From the NCBI GenBank assembly GCA_902595145.1, contig CACJOU010000005.1, positions 1 through 64,000 of the forward strand: a DNA stretch of 64,000 bases. Reading direction: 5' to 3'. A program made the translations under genes and the position numbers. Below are positions 10,074 through 19,549 of this stretch, piece after piece (the stretch's first letter is position 1; every line of letters begins with the position of its first letter). Origin of the DNA: an uncultured SAR116 cluster alpha proteobacterium. Its GTDB lineage: Bacteria > Pseudomonadota > Alphaproteobacteria > Puniceispirillales > Marisalimonadaceae. The notes below the pieces were generated by a model. It saw nothing but the letters and a program-made list of their open reading frames with translations, was not told the DNA's origin and searched no databases.

Positions 10074-11093
10074 ATGCCTACAATAGTTTACCTAGATACA
10101 TTACCTGCTCAAAATGGTTTAGATATTTTACATTCTCAATCTAAGGTAGAAATATTAAAAATTAATAGTTCCGATAATGAAGAAAAGTGCATGTCAATTT
10201 TGCAAAAAGCAGATGCATATCAAGTCGGGGCAGCAAGAGATGAGGTTCCAAAATATTTACAAGTTGATAAACAATTTTTAAGCAAAGTACCTAACTTAAT
10301 TGTTGTTTCATCTTCTGGTGCAGGATACGACACTATTGATGTTGAAGCATGTACAGATGCAGGCGTATTAGTAGTTAATCAAACTGGTGGAAATGCTGAA
10401 GGTGTAGCTGAGCACGCAGTAGGAATGATTTTAAATTTATTTAAAAGAATTGGTGAATGTGACCATGCTCTTAGGAGGGGTTGGAACGAGCCAAGAGTTA
10501 GTCTAATGGGAAAAGATCTTTTAAATAAAAATGTTGGAATTATAGGTCTTGGAAATACAGGTGGCAGAGTTGCAGAAATATGTAAAGTTGCATTTAACTG
10601 TAATATTTTGGCTTATGATCCTTATTTATCTGACGAAGTTTTTAAGAATAAAAATGCAAATAAAACTGAATTAGATATTTTATTAGCAGAAAGTGACGTG
10701 GTCTCTGTACATATACCCTTAAATAAAGAAACAAATAATATGATCAATAAAAATTGGTTTAAGAAAATGAAAAAAGGTAGTTACTTTGTTACTACATCCA
10801 GAGGATCAATCCATAATGAAGATGATTTATATGATATACTGACAGATGGGCATTTAGCAGGCGCTGGTCTAGATGTGTGGGAGTTTGAACCTCCTCCTTC
10901 AACACATAAACTTTTAAAACTTGAAAATGTAATAGCTAGCCCACACACAGCAGGTATCACAAGAGACAGTCGTAATAAAATGTCTGAATTTGTTGCAACA
11001 CAGCTTTTAGATATTTTTGATGGGAAGGATCCACCAAGGCCAGTGAATTCGAAGGTGTTAGGTATTTTTCGAGAAAAATTTAAAAAAATTTAA
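10074..11093 (+). CDS. D-isomer specific 2-hydroxyacid dehydrogenase
   Basis: ORF 339 aa; NVGIIGLGNTGGRVAEI NAD motif, HIPLNKET, VTTSRGSIHNEDDL, ASPHTAG. Confidence 0.9.
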   Translation: MPTIVYLDTLPAQNGLDILHSQSKVEILKINSSDNEEKCMSILQKADAYQVGAARDEVPKYLQVDKQFLSKVPNLIVVSSSGAGYDTIDVEACTDAGVLVVNQTGGNAEGVAEHAVGMILNLFKRIGECDHALRRGWNEPRVSLMGKDLLNKNVGIIGLGNTGGRVAEICKVAFNCNILAYDPYLSDEVFKNKNANKTELDILLAESDVVSVHIPLNKETNNMINKNWFKKMKKGSYFVTTSRGSIHNEDDLYDILTDGHLAGAGLDVWEFEPPPSTHKLLKLENVIASPHTAGITRDSRNKMSEFVATQLLDIFDGKDPPRPVNSKVLGIFREKFKKI

Positions 11094-11110
11094 CAAAGAA
11101 GGTAATAATT

Positions 11111-11845
11111 ATGAAAAATATTTTAATCACAGGCGCAAGTCAAGGGATAGGAAAAGCTACTGCAATTGAAGCAGCAAAAGCACAAATGTTTGTAGGAATT
11201 AACTATAATCAAAATTCAAAGGCAGCAGAAGAATGTCTAAAACTTGTCCGTGATTCAGGTGGTGATGGAATTATATTACAATGTGACGTAGCTAATAATA
11301 AATCTGTTAAAGGTATGTTTAATGATTTTCTAGATAAAGCTGGAACAATTGATGGTGTTTTTAACAATGCAGGAATAACAGGACCAATTTCACCAATACA
11401 AGATCTTAGCCCAGATGACTTGAAGATGGTCATAGATACAAATATATCAGGTGCTTTTTATGTAGCTCAGGAATCAGCAAGAGTTATGATATCCCAGAAA
11501 TCAGGAATAATAGTTAATATGTCTTCAATAGCCGCAGATATTGGTGGTGGTGGAGAGTTTGTTCACTATGCAATGTCTAAAGGTGCTATTCATTCTCTTA
11601 CTTACGGAATGGCAAAAGAGCTTGGAAAATTTGGAATAAGAGTTAACGCAGTTGCGCCAGGTTTGATTGATACTGAAATTCATGCCAAAGCTGGTGATGC
11701 TTCTAGGGTAGACAGATTAATGCCATCAGTTCCACTTGGTAGGATAGGTGGTGCAGAAGAAGTAGCAAAAACTGTAATGTGGTTATTAGGTGAAGAATCA
11801 AGTTATATTTCGGGTTCAGTTGTGCCTGTCACTGGAGGACGTTAA
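11111..11845 (+). CDS. SDR family oxidoreductase
   Basis: ORF 244 aa; TGASQGIG, NNAG, YAMSKGA, C-terminal SGSVVPVTGGR. Confidence 0.9.
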   Translation: MKNILITGASQGIGKATAIEAAKAQMFVGINYNQNSKAAEECLKLVRDSGGDGIILQCDVANNKSVKGMFNDFLDKAGTIDGVFNNAGITGPISPIQDLSPDDLKMVIDTNISGAFYVAQESARVMISQKSGIIVNMSSIAADIGGGGEFVHYAMSKGAIHSLTYGMAKELGKFGIRVNAVAPGLIDTEIHAKAGDASRVDRLMPSVPLGRIGGAEEVAKTVMWLLGEESSYISGSVVPVTGGR

Positions 11846-11847
11846 GT

Positions 11848-12762
11848 TTATATATTAACATTTGTGCTAGTATTTGCCTGTTCTCTCTTTTTTGCTTGTC
11901 TAATACCAATATAGGTTGAAGCACCCAAAATAAGTGCAGATCCTATCCAAAGACCAATATGAGGTATTTCATTAAAAAATATAAATCCCAAAGATACTGA
12001 CCAAATTAATCTTAAATAATCTAGTGGAAGAAGTGCAGTAATATCAGCTCTCTTAAGTGCCTCATTTAGAAACCAGTGAACTAAAGTCCCTGCTATTGCA
12101 ATAAACAAGAACATTATTAGTTGTTGAAGGGTAGGCCACACCCAAACTTGTATGGCAAGTATAAATGTTGCTGGTATGAGACCTGCTGCTTGCCAAAATG
12201 TTATACTTACTGTGGTATCTGTTTGTGTAAGTTTTTTGGCCATTAACATTGAAGAAGACCACATTAATGAGGCGCATAAAATAAGTAATGGCCCAAACCC
12301 TAATTCGATATCTGGCCTTAAAACAATTAATGCTCCTATAAATCCCACAAACATCGCAAGCCATCTCCTTATTCCAACAATCTCTTTAAGAAAAATAATT
12401 GCAAGTATTGTTGCAAAAATAGGAACAGTAAACATAAGTGCAGTTGCTTTTGCCAACTCTGTTATACTAAGTCCATAAAACATACATAACATAGCTACAC
12501 TTCCAACAACTGCCCTATATGACTGTAATTTTACATTATTAGATTTTAGTGACTCTAAACCATTTTTTGTAACTACTGGTAGAAAAATAAGGAGAACAAA
12601 TATTGTTCTAAAAAAAGCAACTTCAAATGGATGAGTATCCTCCGTTGTAAACCTTATTAAACAATGCATGGTTGTTGCAAAAATGCCTGAAAATACCATG
12701 AATATCACAGCTAAAAATGCAGGTGATAATGATTTTATTTCATTCGATTTATCTTTCTTCAT
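11848..12762 (-). CDS. EamA/DMT family transporter
   Basis: ORF 304 aa; about 10 TM segments; VAFFRTIFVLLIFLP, AMFVGFIGALIVLRP. Confidence 0.88.
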   Translation of the reverse strand: MKKDKSNEIKSLSPAFLAVIFMVFSGIFATTMHCLIRFTTEDTHPFEVAFFRTIFVLLIFLPVVTKNGLESLKSNNVKLQSYRAVVGSVAMLCMFYGLSITELAKATALMFTVPIFATILAIIFLKEIVGIRRWLAMFVGFIGALIVLRPDIELGFGPLLILCASLMWSSSMLMAKKLTQTDTTVSITFWQAAGLIPATFILAIQVWVWPTLQQLIMFLFIAIAGTLVHWFLNEALKRADITALLPLDYLRLIWSVSLGFIFFNEIPHIGLWIGSALILGASTYIGIRQAKKREQANTSTNVNI

Positions 12763-12883
12763 GAAAATGAACAGATCTATAATAAAAATTTAAATAGTTG
12801 TTATATACTTTTAAACTAGATTAAATTTGAGTTTTAATAATACTTATCAAATATACTTAACATATTAATTGATTGGAGGCAAA

Positions 12884-13609
12884 ATGTTAAAAGTTAAAGC
12901 GCTTCTGTTTGATGTTTTTGGTACAGTTGTTGATTGGAGGACTGGGATAGCAAAAGAGGTAGAGAGTATTGCTAAGAAAAACGACATCTCACTAGATCCT
13001 TTTGATTTTGCTGACGCTTGGAGAGCAGAATATCAACCAGCCATGGAAGAAATAAGAAAGGGTAAAAGATCATTTACTATACTTGATATTTTACATATGG
13101 AAAATTTAAAAAAAATCGCTCCAAAATTTAATTTGCATAATCTCTCAGACGATGATTTTGAATTTCTTGTAACTGCTTGGCATAGACTGCCAGGTTGGTC
13201 AGATAGTAGTGATGGTCTTAGTCTTCTCAAGAAAAAATATATTTTAGCCACTCAATCTAATGGGAATATAGCTTTAATTGTTAACATGGCAAAATTTTCA
13301 AATCTAAATTGGGATGTTATTTTAGGAGCAGAAGTAACTGGTCATTACAAACCTGAGCCAGAAGCTTATTTAAAAGCTTGCAATGCTCTAAATTTTAAAA
13401 CAGAAGAATGTTTGATGGTTGCTGCACACGAAGACGATCTTAGAGCAGCAAGACAACAAGGGATGAAAACAGCTTATGTTCATAGACCTTTTGAGTATGG
13501 CAAGGATAAGTTGTTTGATATTGCTGATGTAAATGATTATAAAGGTGATAGGGAATGGGATATAGTTTCAAGAGATTTAAACGACTTAGCAAAACAACTA
13601 GGTTGTTAA
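12884..13609 (+). CDS. Haloacid dehalogenase type II (HAD family)
   Basis: ATG at 12884 preceded by GGAGG; LLFDVFGTVVDWR, ATQSNGN, KPEPEAYLKA, MVAAHEDDLRAARQQGMKTAYVHRP. Confidence 0.9.
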   Translation: MLKVKALLFDVFGTVVDWRTGIAKEVESIAKKNDISLDPFDFADAWRAEYQPAMEEIRKGKRSFTILDILHMENLKKIAPKFNLHNLSDDDFEFLVTAWHRLPGWSDSSDGLSLLKKKYILATQSNGNIALIVNMAKFSNLNWDVILGAEVTGHYKPEPEAYLKACNALNFKTEECLMVAAHEDDLRAARQQGMKTAYVHRPFEYGKDKLFDIADVNDYKGDREWDIVSRDLNDLAKQLGC

Positions 13610-13645
13610 TTAAAATTTAAAATAATAGGAAGTTTCAAATAAATC

Positions 13646-14413
13646 ATGTCTTCAACCAAACCAATAATTGGTATATCAACTAATGAAATTATTAATTTTG
13701 GTGGAAGGCAAGTCTCTCATTCAACCGGTTTAAGGTATGTTAATGCTGTATCTAAGTTTAGTAACGCAATACCAATTTTAATCCCGTCATATATAAAAGG
13801 TAAAGACTTAGATCTACTACTAAAAAAAGTCGATGGTATAGTTTTAACTGGGGGTAGAGCAAACGTTGAGCCACATCATTTTGGAGGTGATCCTTTCCCG
13901 CCAGATGAGCCCATTGATGTTGGAAGAGACGAGATTGTTTTAGAAATGATACCTAAATGTATTAGCTTAGGTATTCCAATTTTTGGAATTTGCAGAGGTA
14001 TTCAAGAAATAAATGTGGCCTATGGTGGAACATTGCATTATCGGGTACATCTCTTGGATGATAAAAATGATCATCGTATGCCTAGAGGAGATGATGTAAC
14101 GGTTGAGCAAATTTTTAAATTAAAACACAGAATTGATTTTGTAAAAAACGGCTATTTTTCAAAATTACTTAAAAAGGATTCTTGTTTAGTAAATTCACTT
14201 CATGGTCAGGCTATTGATATTATTGCTAATAATTTAAAAATAGAAGCTTTGTCAGATGATGGTATTATTGAAGCAGTAAGTATTCCTGATCATCCTTCAT
14301 TTGCAGTAGGCGTTCAGTGGCATGCTGAATATGAACCTGAAAAAAACGAATTGAATAGATGTTTGTTTGCTGAGTTTGGATCAGCATGTTCAATTTATTC
14401 AAAAAAAAAGTAA
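13646..14413 (+). CDS. Gamma-glutamyl-gamma-aminobutyrate hydrolase family (class I glutamine amidotransferase-like, PuuD-like)
   Basis: ORF 255 aa; VLTGGRANVEPHHFGG, PIFGICRGIQEINVAYGGTLH, VGVQWHAEYE. Confidence 0.9.
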   Translation: MSSTKPIIGISTNEIINFGGRQVSHSTGLRYVNAVSKFSNAIPILIPSYIKGKDLDLLLKKVDGIVLTGGRANVEPHHFGGDPFPPDEPIDVGRDEIVLEMIPKCISLGIPIFGICRGIQEINVAYGGTLHYRVHLLDDKNDHRMPRGDDVTVEQIFKLKHRIDFVKNGYFSKLLKKDSCLVNSLHGQAIDIIANNLKIEALSDDGIIEAVSIPDHPSFAVGVQWHAEYEPEKNELNRCLFAEFGSACSIYSKKK

Positions 14414-14422
14414 TACGATAAT

Positions 14423-15355
14423 TTAAATTGGTGAGTTTGGACCTAAAGGTATAATTCTATATGGATTAATATGTTCGTGAGAAAAATAATAATGTCTTTT
14501 GATATGGTCAAAATTTGTTGTTTTATTTATAGCTGGATTATTAAACATTCTTTTCACATAAGAACTGATATTCTTAAATTCACTTATTTTTTTTAAATTA
14601 CATTTGAAATGAACATAATAAACGCTGTCAAATCTTAATAATGTAGGAATTAATCTTATATCTGCTTCAGTTAGTAAATTTCCAACTAAATATTCTTTAT
14701 CTTCTAGGATTCCATCAATCATTTCTAATGATGAAAATAACTTTGTTACTGCATCCTCATAGGCTTCTTGAGTTTTTGAAAAACCAGATTTGTAAACACC
14801 ATTATTAATGTTTTCGTAAATTACTTCATTAATTTTATCAATTTCAATTCTTAAACTTGATGGATAGTAATCATCATAATTTTTGGTAATATTATTGAAC
14901 GCACTATTCATTATCCTAATAATTTCAGAAGACTCATTATTTACAATTGTATTAGTTTTTTTATCCCATAAAATAGGAACTGTTGCTTTCGAAGATACTT
15001 TTTTATCTGAAATTTGATAGATTTCATGTATGTACTTTTTATCATGAAGACTATCTCCTGTCGTTTTTGGAAAAGTTTTTAAAAATGACCAACCATTTTC
15101 AAACATATCTGGATGCACATAATCCACAGAGATATGGTTCTCAAGTTTTTTTAAATGTCTAAATATTAACGTTCTATGAGCCCATGGACACGCATAACTT
15201 ACATATAAGTGATATCTATCTGTTTCAGGTTTATATACTTGGTCATTAAAACTTATTACATTTCTGAAAACACTATCTACTCTTTTAAAACTTCCATCTT
15301 TTTGATTGTTTGAAACTGAACCTTTTGTCCAAACGCCATTGACCAATTGTCCCAT
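14423..15355 (-). CDS. Glutathione S-transferase family, glutathionyl-hydroquinone reductase type (YqjG/ECM4-like)
   Basis: ORF 310 aa; YVSYACPWAHRTLIFR, ATVPILWDKKTNTIVNNESSEIIRI, LTEADIRLIPTLLRFD. Confidence 0.9.
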   Translation of the reverse strand: MGQLVNGVWTKGSVSNNQKDGSFKRVDSVFRNVISFNDQVYKPETDRYHLYVSYACPWAHRTLIFRHLKKLENHISVDYVHPDMFENGWSFLKTFPKTTGDSLHDKKYIHEIYQISDKKVSSKATVPILWDKKTNTIVNNESSEIIRIMNSAFNNITKNYDDYYPSSLRIEIDKINEVIYENINNGVYKSGFSKTQEAYEDAVTKLFSSLEMIDGILEDKEYLVGNLLTEADIRLIPTLLRFDSVYYVHFKCNLKKISEFKNISSYVKRMFNNPAINKTTNFDHIKRHYYFSHEHINPYRIIPLGPNSPI

Positions 15356-15489
15356 AAATTAATCCCAAAAATTTAATTTAGTGATAAACTATCATGGTTT
15401 TCAAAATATAAATAAATAATTTAAGTTATTCATTTGTTGAATTATAAATAACGTAAGAATTAATAGAAATTAACTTTAAAGGAACTTAC

Positions 15490-16422
15490 ATGAAAAATAT
15501 TGGCATAATTGGTGGCGGATTAATTGGTTCAAGTTGGGCGGCAATATTTTCTAAAAGTGGTTTTAATGTTTTTGTTTATGACCCATACCCTGAAGTTTTT
15601 AATGGTTATGAAGAAAGAGTTACTTTGTTTCTTGAAGAATTAAAAACTATAGATGACAAAGTTGATGTTGATAAATGTTTAAATAAAATTTCTAAAAATG
15701 TAAGACTTGAAGAATTATGCGCTAAAGTCGAGTACATCCAAGAAAGTGCACCTGAAAATTTATCTGTTAAACAAGAATTATTTGCAAGGTTAGATAATTT
15801 GTCACCTCAAAATGTAGTAATAGGGTCATCTTCTTCCGCCATTCCTATTTCAAAAATAATACAGAACCTTAAAGGACAACATAGATGCCTGATAGCACAC
15901 CCTGCTAATCCACCACATCTTATACCATGTGTAGAAATCTGCCCAGGTGAAAACACATCAACAAAATCGATTGAAAAAGCTAAAGAAATTTTTGAACTAT
16001 CAGGTTCATCTATTGTAACCGTTAATAAAGAAATTGATGGCTTTATATTAAATAGATTACAAGGTGCACTTTTAAATGAGGCGATGCGATTATACTCAGA
16101 AGGATATGCTAGTTCAGAAGATATTGATGCAACTATAAAAGACGGATTAGGTCTGAGATGGGCATTTATGGGACCTTTTGAAACAATTGATTTAAATGCA
16201 CCAGGTGGAATCAAAGATTATATGGCTAGATATGGCTCTATATTTATTGAAATGGCTAAATCACAAACTAAAATACCAGATTGGTCAGAAAATGCAGGTA
16301 AAAAACTAGAGTTAGAACGACGAAAGGTTCTTAGTGAAGACGATTTAGAAAAAAGAGCTAAAAAAAGAAATTTCTTGTTGAAACAACTTAGAAAATTAAA
16401 AATTGATAATGATGAAACATAG
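15490..16422 (+). CDS. 3-hydroxyacyl-CoA dehydrogenase NAD-binding family (L-gulonate 3-dehydrogenase/lambda-crystallin-like)
   Basis: ORF 310 aa; IGIIGGGLIGSSWAAIFSKSG, GFILNRLQGALLNEAMRL, GLGLRWAFMGPFETIDLNAPGG. Confidence 0.88.
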   Translation: MKNIGIIGGGLIGSSWAAIFSKSGFNVFVYDPYPEVFNGYEERVTLFLEELKTIDDKVDVDKCLNKISKNVRLEELCAKVEYIQESAPENLSVKQELFARLDNLSPQNVVIGSSSSAIPISKIIQNLKGQHRCLIAHPANPPHLIPCVEICPGENTSTKSIEKAKEIFELSGSSIVTVNKEIDGFILNRLQGALLNEAMRLYSEGYASSEDIDATIKDGLGLRWAFMGPFETIDLNAPGGIKDYMARYGSIFIEMAKSQTKIPDWSENAGKKLELERRKVLSEDDLEKRAKKRNFLLKQLRKLKIDNDET

Positions 16423-16441
16423 AAAATAGGAATTTTAAATT

Positions 16442-17626
16442 TTGTTACCATTAGAAAATATTAAAATTTTGGATCTGTCTCGTTTGGCAGCTGGAAACAT
16501 GGTAAGTCATATGTTTGCTGATTTTGGAGCAGATGTAGTTAAGGTAGAAAAACCAGGAAAAGGAGACGACCTAAGAAATTGGAAAATAAATGGCATCTCT
16601 CACTGGTGGGCTGTTTATTCAAGAAACAAAAGGAGTATTTCTATAGATCTCAAAAAAGATGAGGGTTTGGATCTTTTAAAAGAATTAGTAAAATCAGCAG
16701 ATGTTTTTATCGAAAACTTTGTGCCTGGCACTCTTGAGAAATGGGGAATTGGTCCAGAACAATTAAATGAGTTTAACAAGAAATTAATAATTTTAAGAAT
16801 TTCTGGTTGGGGACAAACTGGGATTTTTAAAAATGCTCCAGGTTTTGGATCTCTCGTAGAAGGTATGAGTGGGTTTGCAGCAATGACTGGTGAAGAAAAA
16901 CAAGCTCCTCTTTTACCTCCCCTAGCTCTTGCTGATATGGTTGCTGGATTAACAGGATTTGGTGCCATTTTGATGGCTATTTTGGCTTCAAAAAAAAATA
17001 ATACTGGTGGTCAAGTAATAGATTTGTCTCTTTTTGAGCCTTTTTTTTCAATTTTAGGTCCATGGGCCGCAAGTTATAAAATTTCTGGTAAGGTGCCGGA
17101 AAGAATAGGAAATAGAAGTAATGTGGCTGCACCAAGAGGGATATATAAAACAAAAGACAATAAATATGTTTCTTTATCAGCATCAATGCAGTCAATGTGG
17201 GAAAAATTGGCTTTAACAATAGGTTTAAGTGATTTGATTAAGGATCCAAGGTTTTTGACAAATAGTGACAGACTAAATAATCAAGATGATTTAGATAAAC
17301 CTATTTCAAAATTTATTAAAAAATATAAAAGAGAAGAAGTTTTAAATATATTCTCAAAAGAAGGAATTACAGTTGGACCTGTTCTAGATATATCGGAAAT
17401 CATAGAGCATCCATATATACAAGACAGGGAAGTCCTCATTGACCATTTTAATAAAGAATATGGAAATGTTTTAATGCATCAAGCTTTTCCAAGATTAAGT
17501 AAAACTCCAGGAAAGATAAGACATTCCGCACCATCTTTAGGTGGTGATACAGATGTAGTACTTAAAGAGATTGGTATATCAGAAAAACAGATACAGATGC
17601 TAAGGAAAAACAAAATTATTAATTAA
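16442..17626 (+). CDS. CaiB/BaiF family CoA-transferase
   Basis: ORF 394 aa (TTG start); ILDLSRLAAGNMVSHMFADFGADVVKVEKPGKGDDLR, NKRSISIDLKKDEG, VFIENFVPGTLEKWG. Confidence 0.92.
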   Translation: MLPLENIKILDLSRLAAGNMVSHMFADFGADVVKVEKPGKGDDLRNWKINGISHWWAVYSRNKRSISIDLKKDEGLDLLKELVKSADVFIENFVPGTLEKWGIGPEQLNEFNKKLIILRISGWGQTGIFKNAPGFGSLVEGMSGFAAMTGEEKQAPLLPPLALADMVAGLTGFGAILMAILASKKNNTGGQVIDLSLFEPFFSILGPWAASYKISGKVPERIGNRSNVAAPRGIYKTKDNKYVSLSASMQSMWEKLALTIGLSDLIKDPRFLTNSDRLNNQDDLDKPISKFIKKYKREEVLNIFSKEGITVGPVLDISEIIEHPYIQDREVLIDHFNKEYGNVLMHQAFPRLSKTPGKIRHSAPSLGGDTDVVLKEIGISEKQIQMLRKNKIIN

Positions 17627-17707
17627 TTACAAATAACAATATTAAAATCACTTATTGACATCAAATAATTTAAATAACAAAGTATTTATATAAGGGGGTA
17701 GTTATTT

Positions 17708-19465
17708 ATGGATGGCTTAAACAGAGAAATAAATGATTTTGATTTAATTATTAAAAACGGCACTCTAGTAGATGGTACAGGTGCTAAGTCAAAACTAGGT
17801 AATATAGCTATTAAAAATGGTATAATAGTAGCTATAGGTGACTTTTCAGGCAAAGCTAATGAAGTCATTGATGCAAATAATTTAGTAGTTACCCCTGGCT
17901 TTGTTGATATTCATACTCATTATGACGGTCAAGCAATTTGGGATAGCCAATTAAAACCTTCGTCAATTCACGGTGTTACTACAGTTGTAATGGGTAATTG
18001 TGGAGTTGGCTTTGCTCCCTGCAAACCAGAAGATAGAGTTAAGTTAGTAGAACTTATGGAGGGTGTTGAAGATATTCCTGCTCCAGTAATGCATGAAGGT
18101 TTAAACTGGCAGTGGGAAACTTTTGAGGAATATATTAAGGCTCTTGAAAAAAACAAATTAGACATAGATATATGTGCACTTTTACCACATGCGGCATTAA
18201 GAGTATATGTTATGGGAGAGAGAGCAATCAAGCATGAAGTTGCAACAAAAGAAGATATGCAAATAATGAGAAAGCTTGCAAAAGAGGCTGTTGAGGCTGG
18301 TGCATTTGGTTTTTCAACATCACGTACAATTAGTCATAAAAGTTTAAAAGGAGAATATACTCCAACTTTAAGAGCTCACGAAGATGAATTAACAGCTATT
18401 GCGATGGGTTTGTCAGATGCTGGATCTGGATTTATAGAAATAGTTTCAGATTGGAATGAACCTGATCCTGAAACAGAATTTGAAGTTCTAAAGAGGATTG
18501 TCAGAAGATCTAAGAGACCACTTGTATTTAGTTGTACACAAAGACATGACAGGCCTTACTTCTGGGAAGATCTTATGGCAATGGCAAGACAGGCTCAGAA
18601 AGAAGGTTTGCCTATTAGACCGGTTGTGACGCCTAGACCTATTGGTTTATTATTAGGATTAAATGGAAGTCAAAATCCTTTCTCTGGAACAGATACCTAC
18701 AAGTCTATTTCAGATTTGCCATTAGATCGACGAGTAATTGAAATGAGGAAAGATGAAATAAAAAATAAAATTTTATCTGAAGATCCAATAAAGGGAAGTA
18801 CTTTCCCACTAATAAATAGAATTGGATATACTAAAATGTATAGATTTGGCTCACCACCTAATTATAATCCTAAGCCAGAAGAGTCTATCGACGTAATGGC
18901 AAAAGAAAAAGGTATGACTGCAGCTGAATTAGCTTACGAAATTCTAATAGAAAATGATGGTAATAACTTTATTTATGCTCCATTAGTAAATTATGCAGAC
19001 CATACATTTGGTGTTTGTAAAAAAATGCTTGATGACAAAAATGCAATAATGGGTTTAGGTGACGGTGGAGCTCATGTTGGGTTTATTTTAGATGCAGGTT
19101 ATCCAACATGGCTTATATCATATTGGTCAGTAAAGAAAAAAGCATTTTCAATGGAAGAAACTGTTAGAAGGTTAACTTCAGACACAGCAAGCGCAGCAGG
19201 ATTGAATGATAGAGGTATCTTAAAAGTTGGTTTAAAAGCTGATATAAACATAATTGACTGGGAAAATGTAGGTTCATCTGATCCATTTATGACGCAAGAT
19301 TTACCGGCTGGTGGAAAAAGATTAATGCAACACACAAAAGGTTATGTAACTACCATTGTGTCAGGTAAAGTTACTTACAAAAATGGGGAATTTACAAAAG
19401 AACGACCTGGTACTGTTGTTAAATCAGTAAAGGATGAAGAAAAGACATTGGAATTTGTAAATTAA
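17708..19465 (+). CDS. Amidohydrolase family (N-acyl-D-amino-acid deacylase-like)
   Basis: ORF 585 aa; PGFVDIHTHYDGQAIWD, VVMGNCGVGFAPC, MGLGDGGAHVG, SDTASAAGLNDRGILKVGLKADINIID. Confidence 0.9.
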   Translation: MDGLNREINDFDLIIKNGTLVDGTGAKSKLGNIAIKNGIIVAIGDFSGKANEVIDANNLVVTPGFVDIHTHYDGQAIWDSQLKPSSIHGVTTVVMGNCGVGFAPCKPEDRVKLVELMEGVEDIPAPVMHEGLNWQWETFEEYIKALEKNKLDIDICALLPHAALRVYVMGERAIKHEVATKEDMQIMRKLAKEAVEAGAFGFSTSRTISHKSLKGEYTPTLRAHEDELTAIAMGLSDAGSGFIEIVSDWNEPDPETEFEVLKRIVRRSKRPLVFSCTQRHDRPYFWEDLMAMARQAQKEGLPIRPVVTPRPIGLLLGLNGSQNPFSGTDTYKSISDLPLDRRVIEMRKDEIKNKILSEDPIKGSTFPLINRIGYTKMYRFGSPPNYNPKPEESIDVMAKEKGMTAAELAYEILIENDGNNFIYAPLVNYADHTFGVCKKMLDDKNAIMGLGDGGAHVGFILDAGYPTWLISYWSVKKKAFSMEETVRRLTSDTASAAGLNDRGILKVGLKADINIIDWENVGSSDPFMTQDLPAGGKRLMQHTKGYVTTIVSGKVTYKNGEFTKERPGTVVKSVKDEEKTLEFVN

Positions 19466-19549
19466 TCTTGAAAGATTGGTTTTGAATAAAAAAAAAAAAT
19501 AATTTCTGATGAATTAGTTGAACTACCATTCAATAAAATCTTTTTTAAA

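Noticed and set aside
12062-12478. ORFs on both strands inside the EamA transporter
   Set aside because: Shadow frames of a well-supported membrane protein gene
15807-16214. 135-aa minus-strand ORF
   Set aside because: Antisense to the well-supported 3-hydroxyacyl-CoA dehydrogenase-like gene
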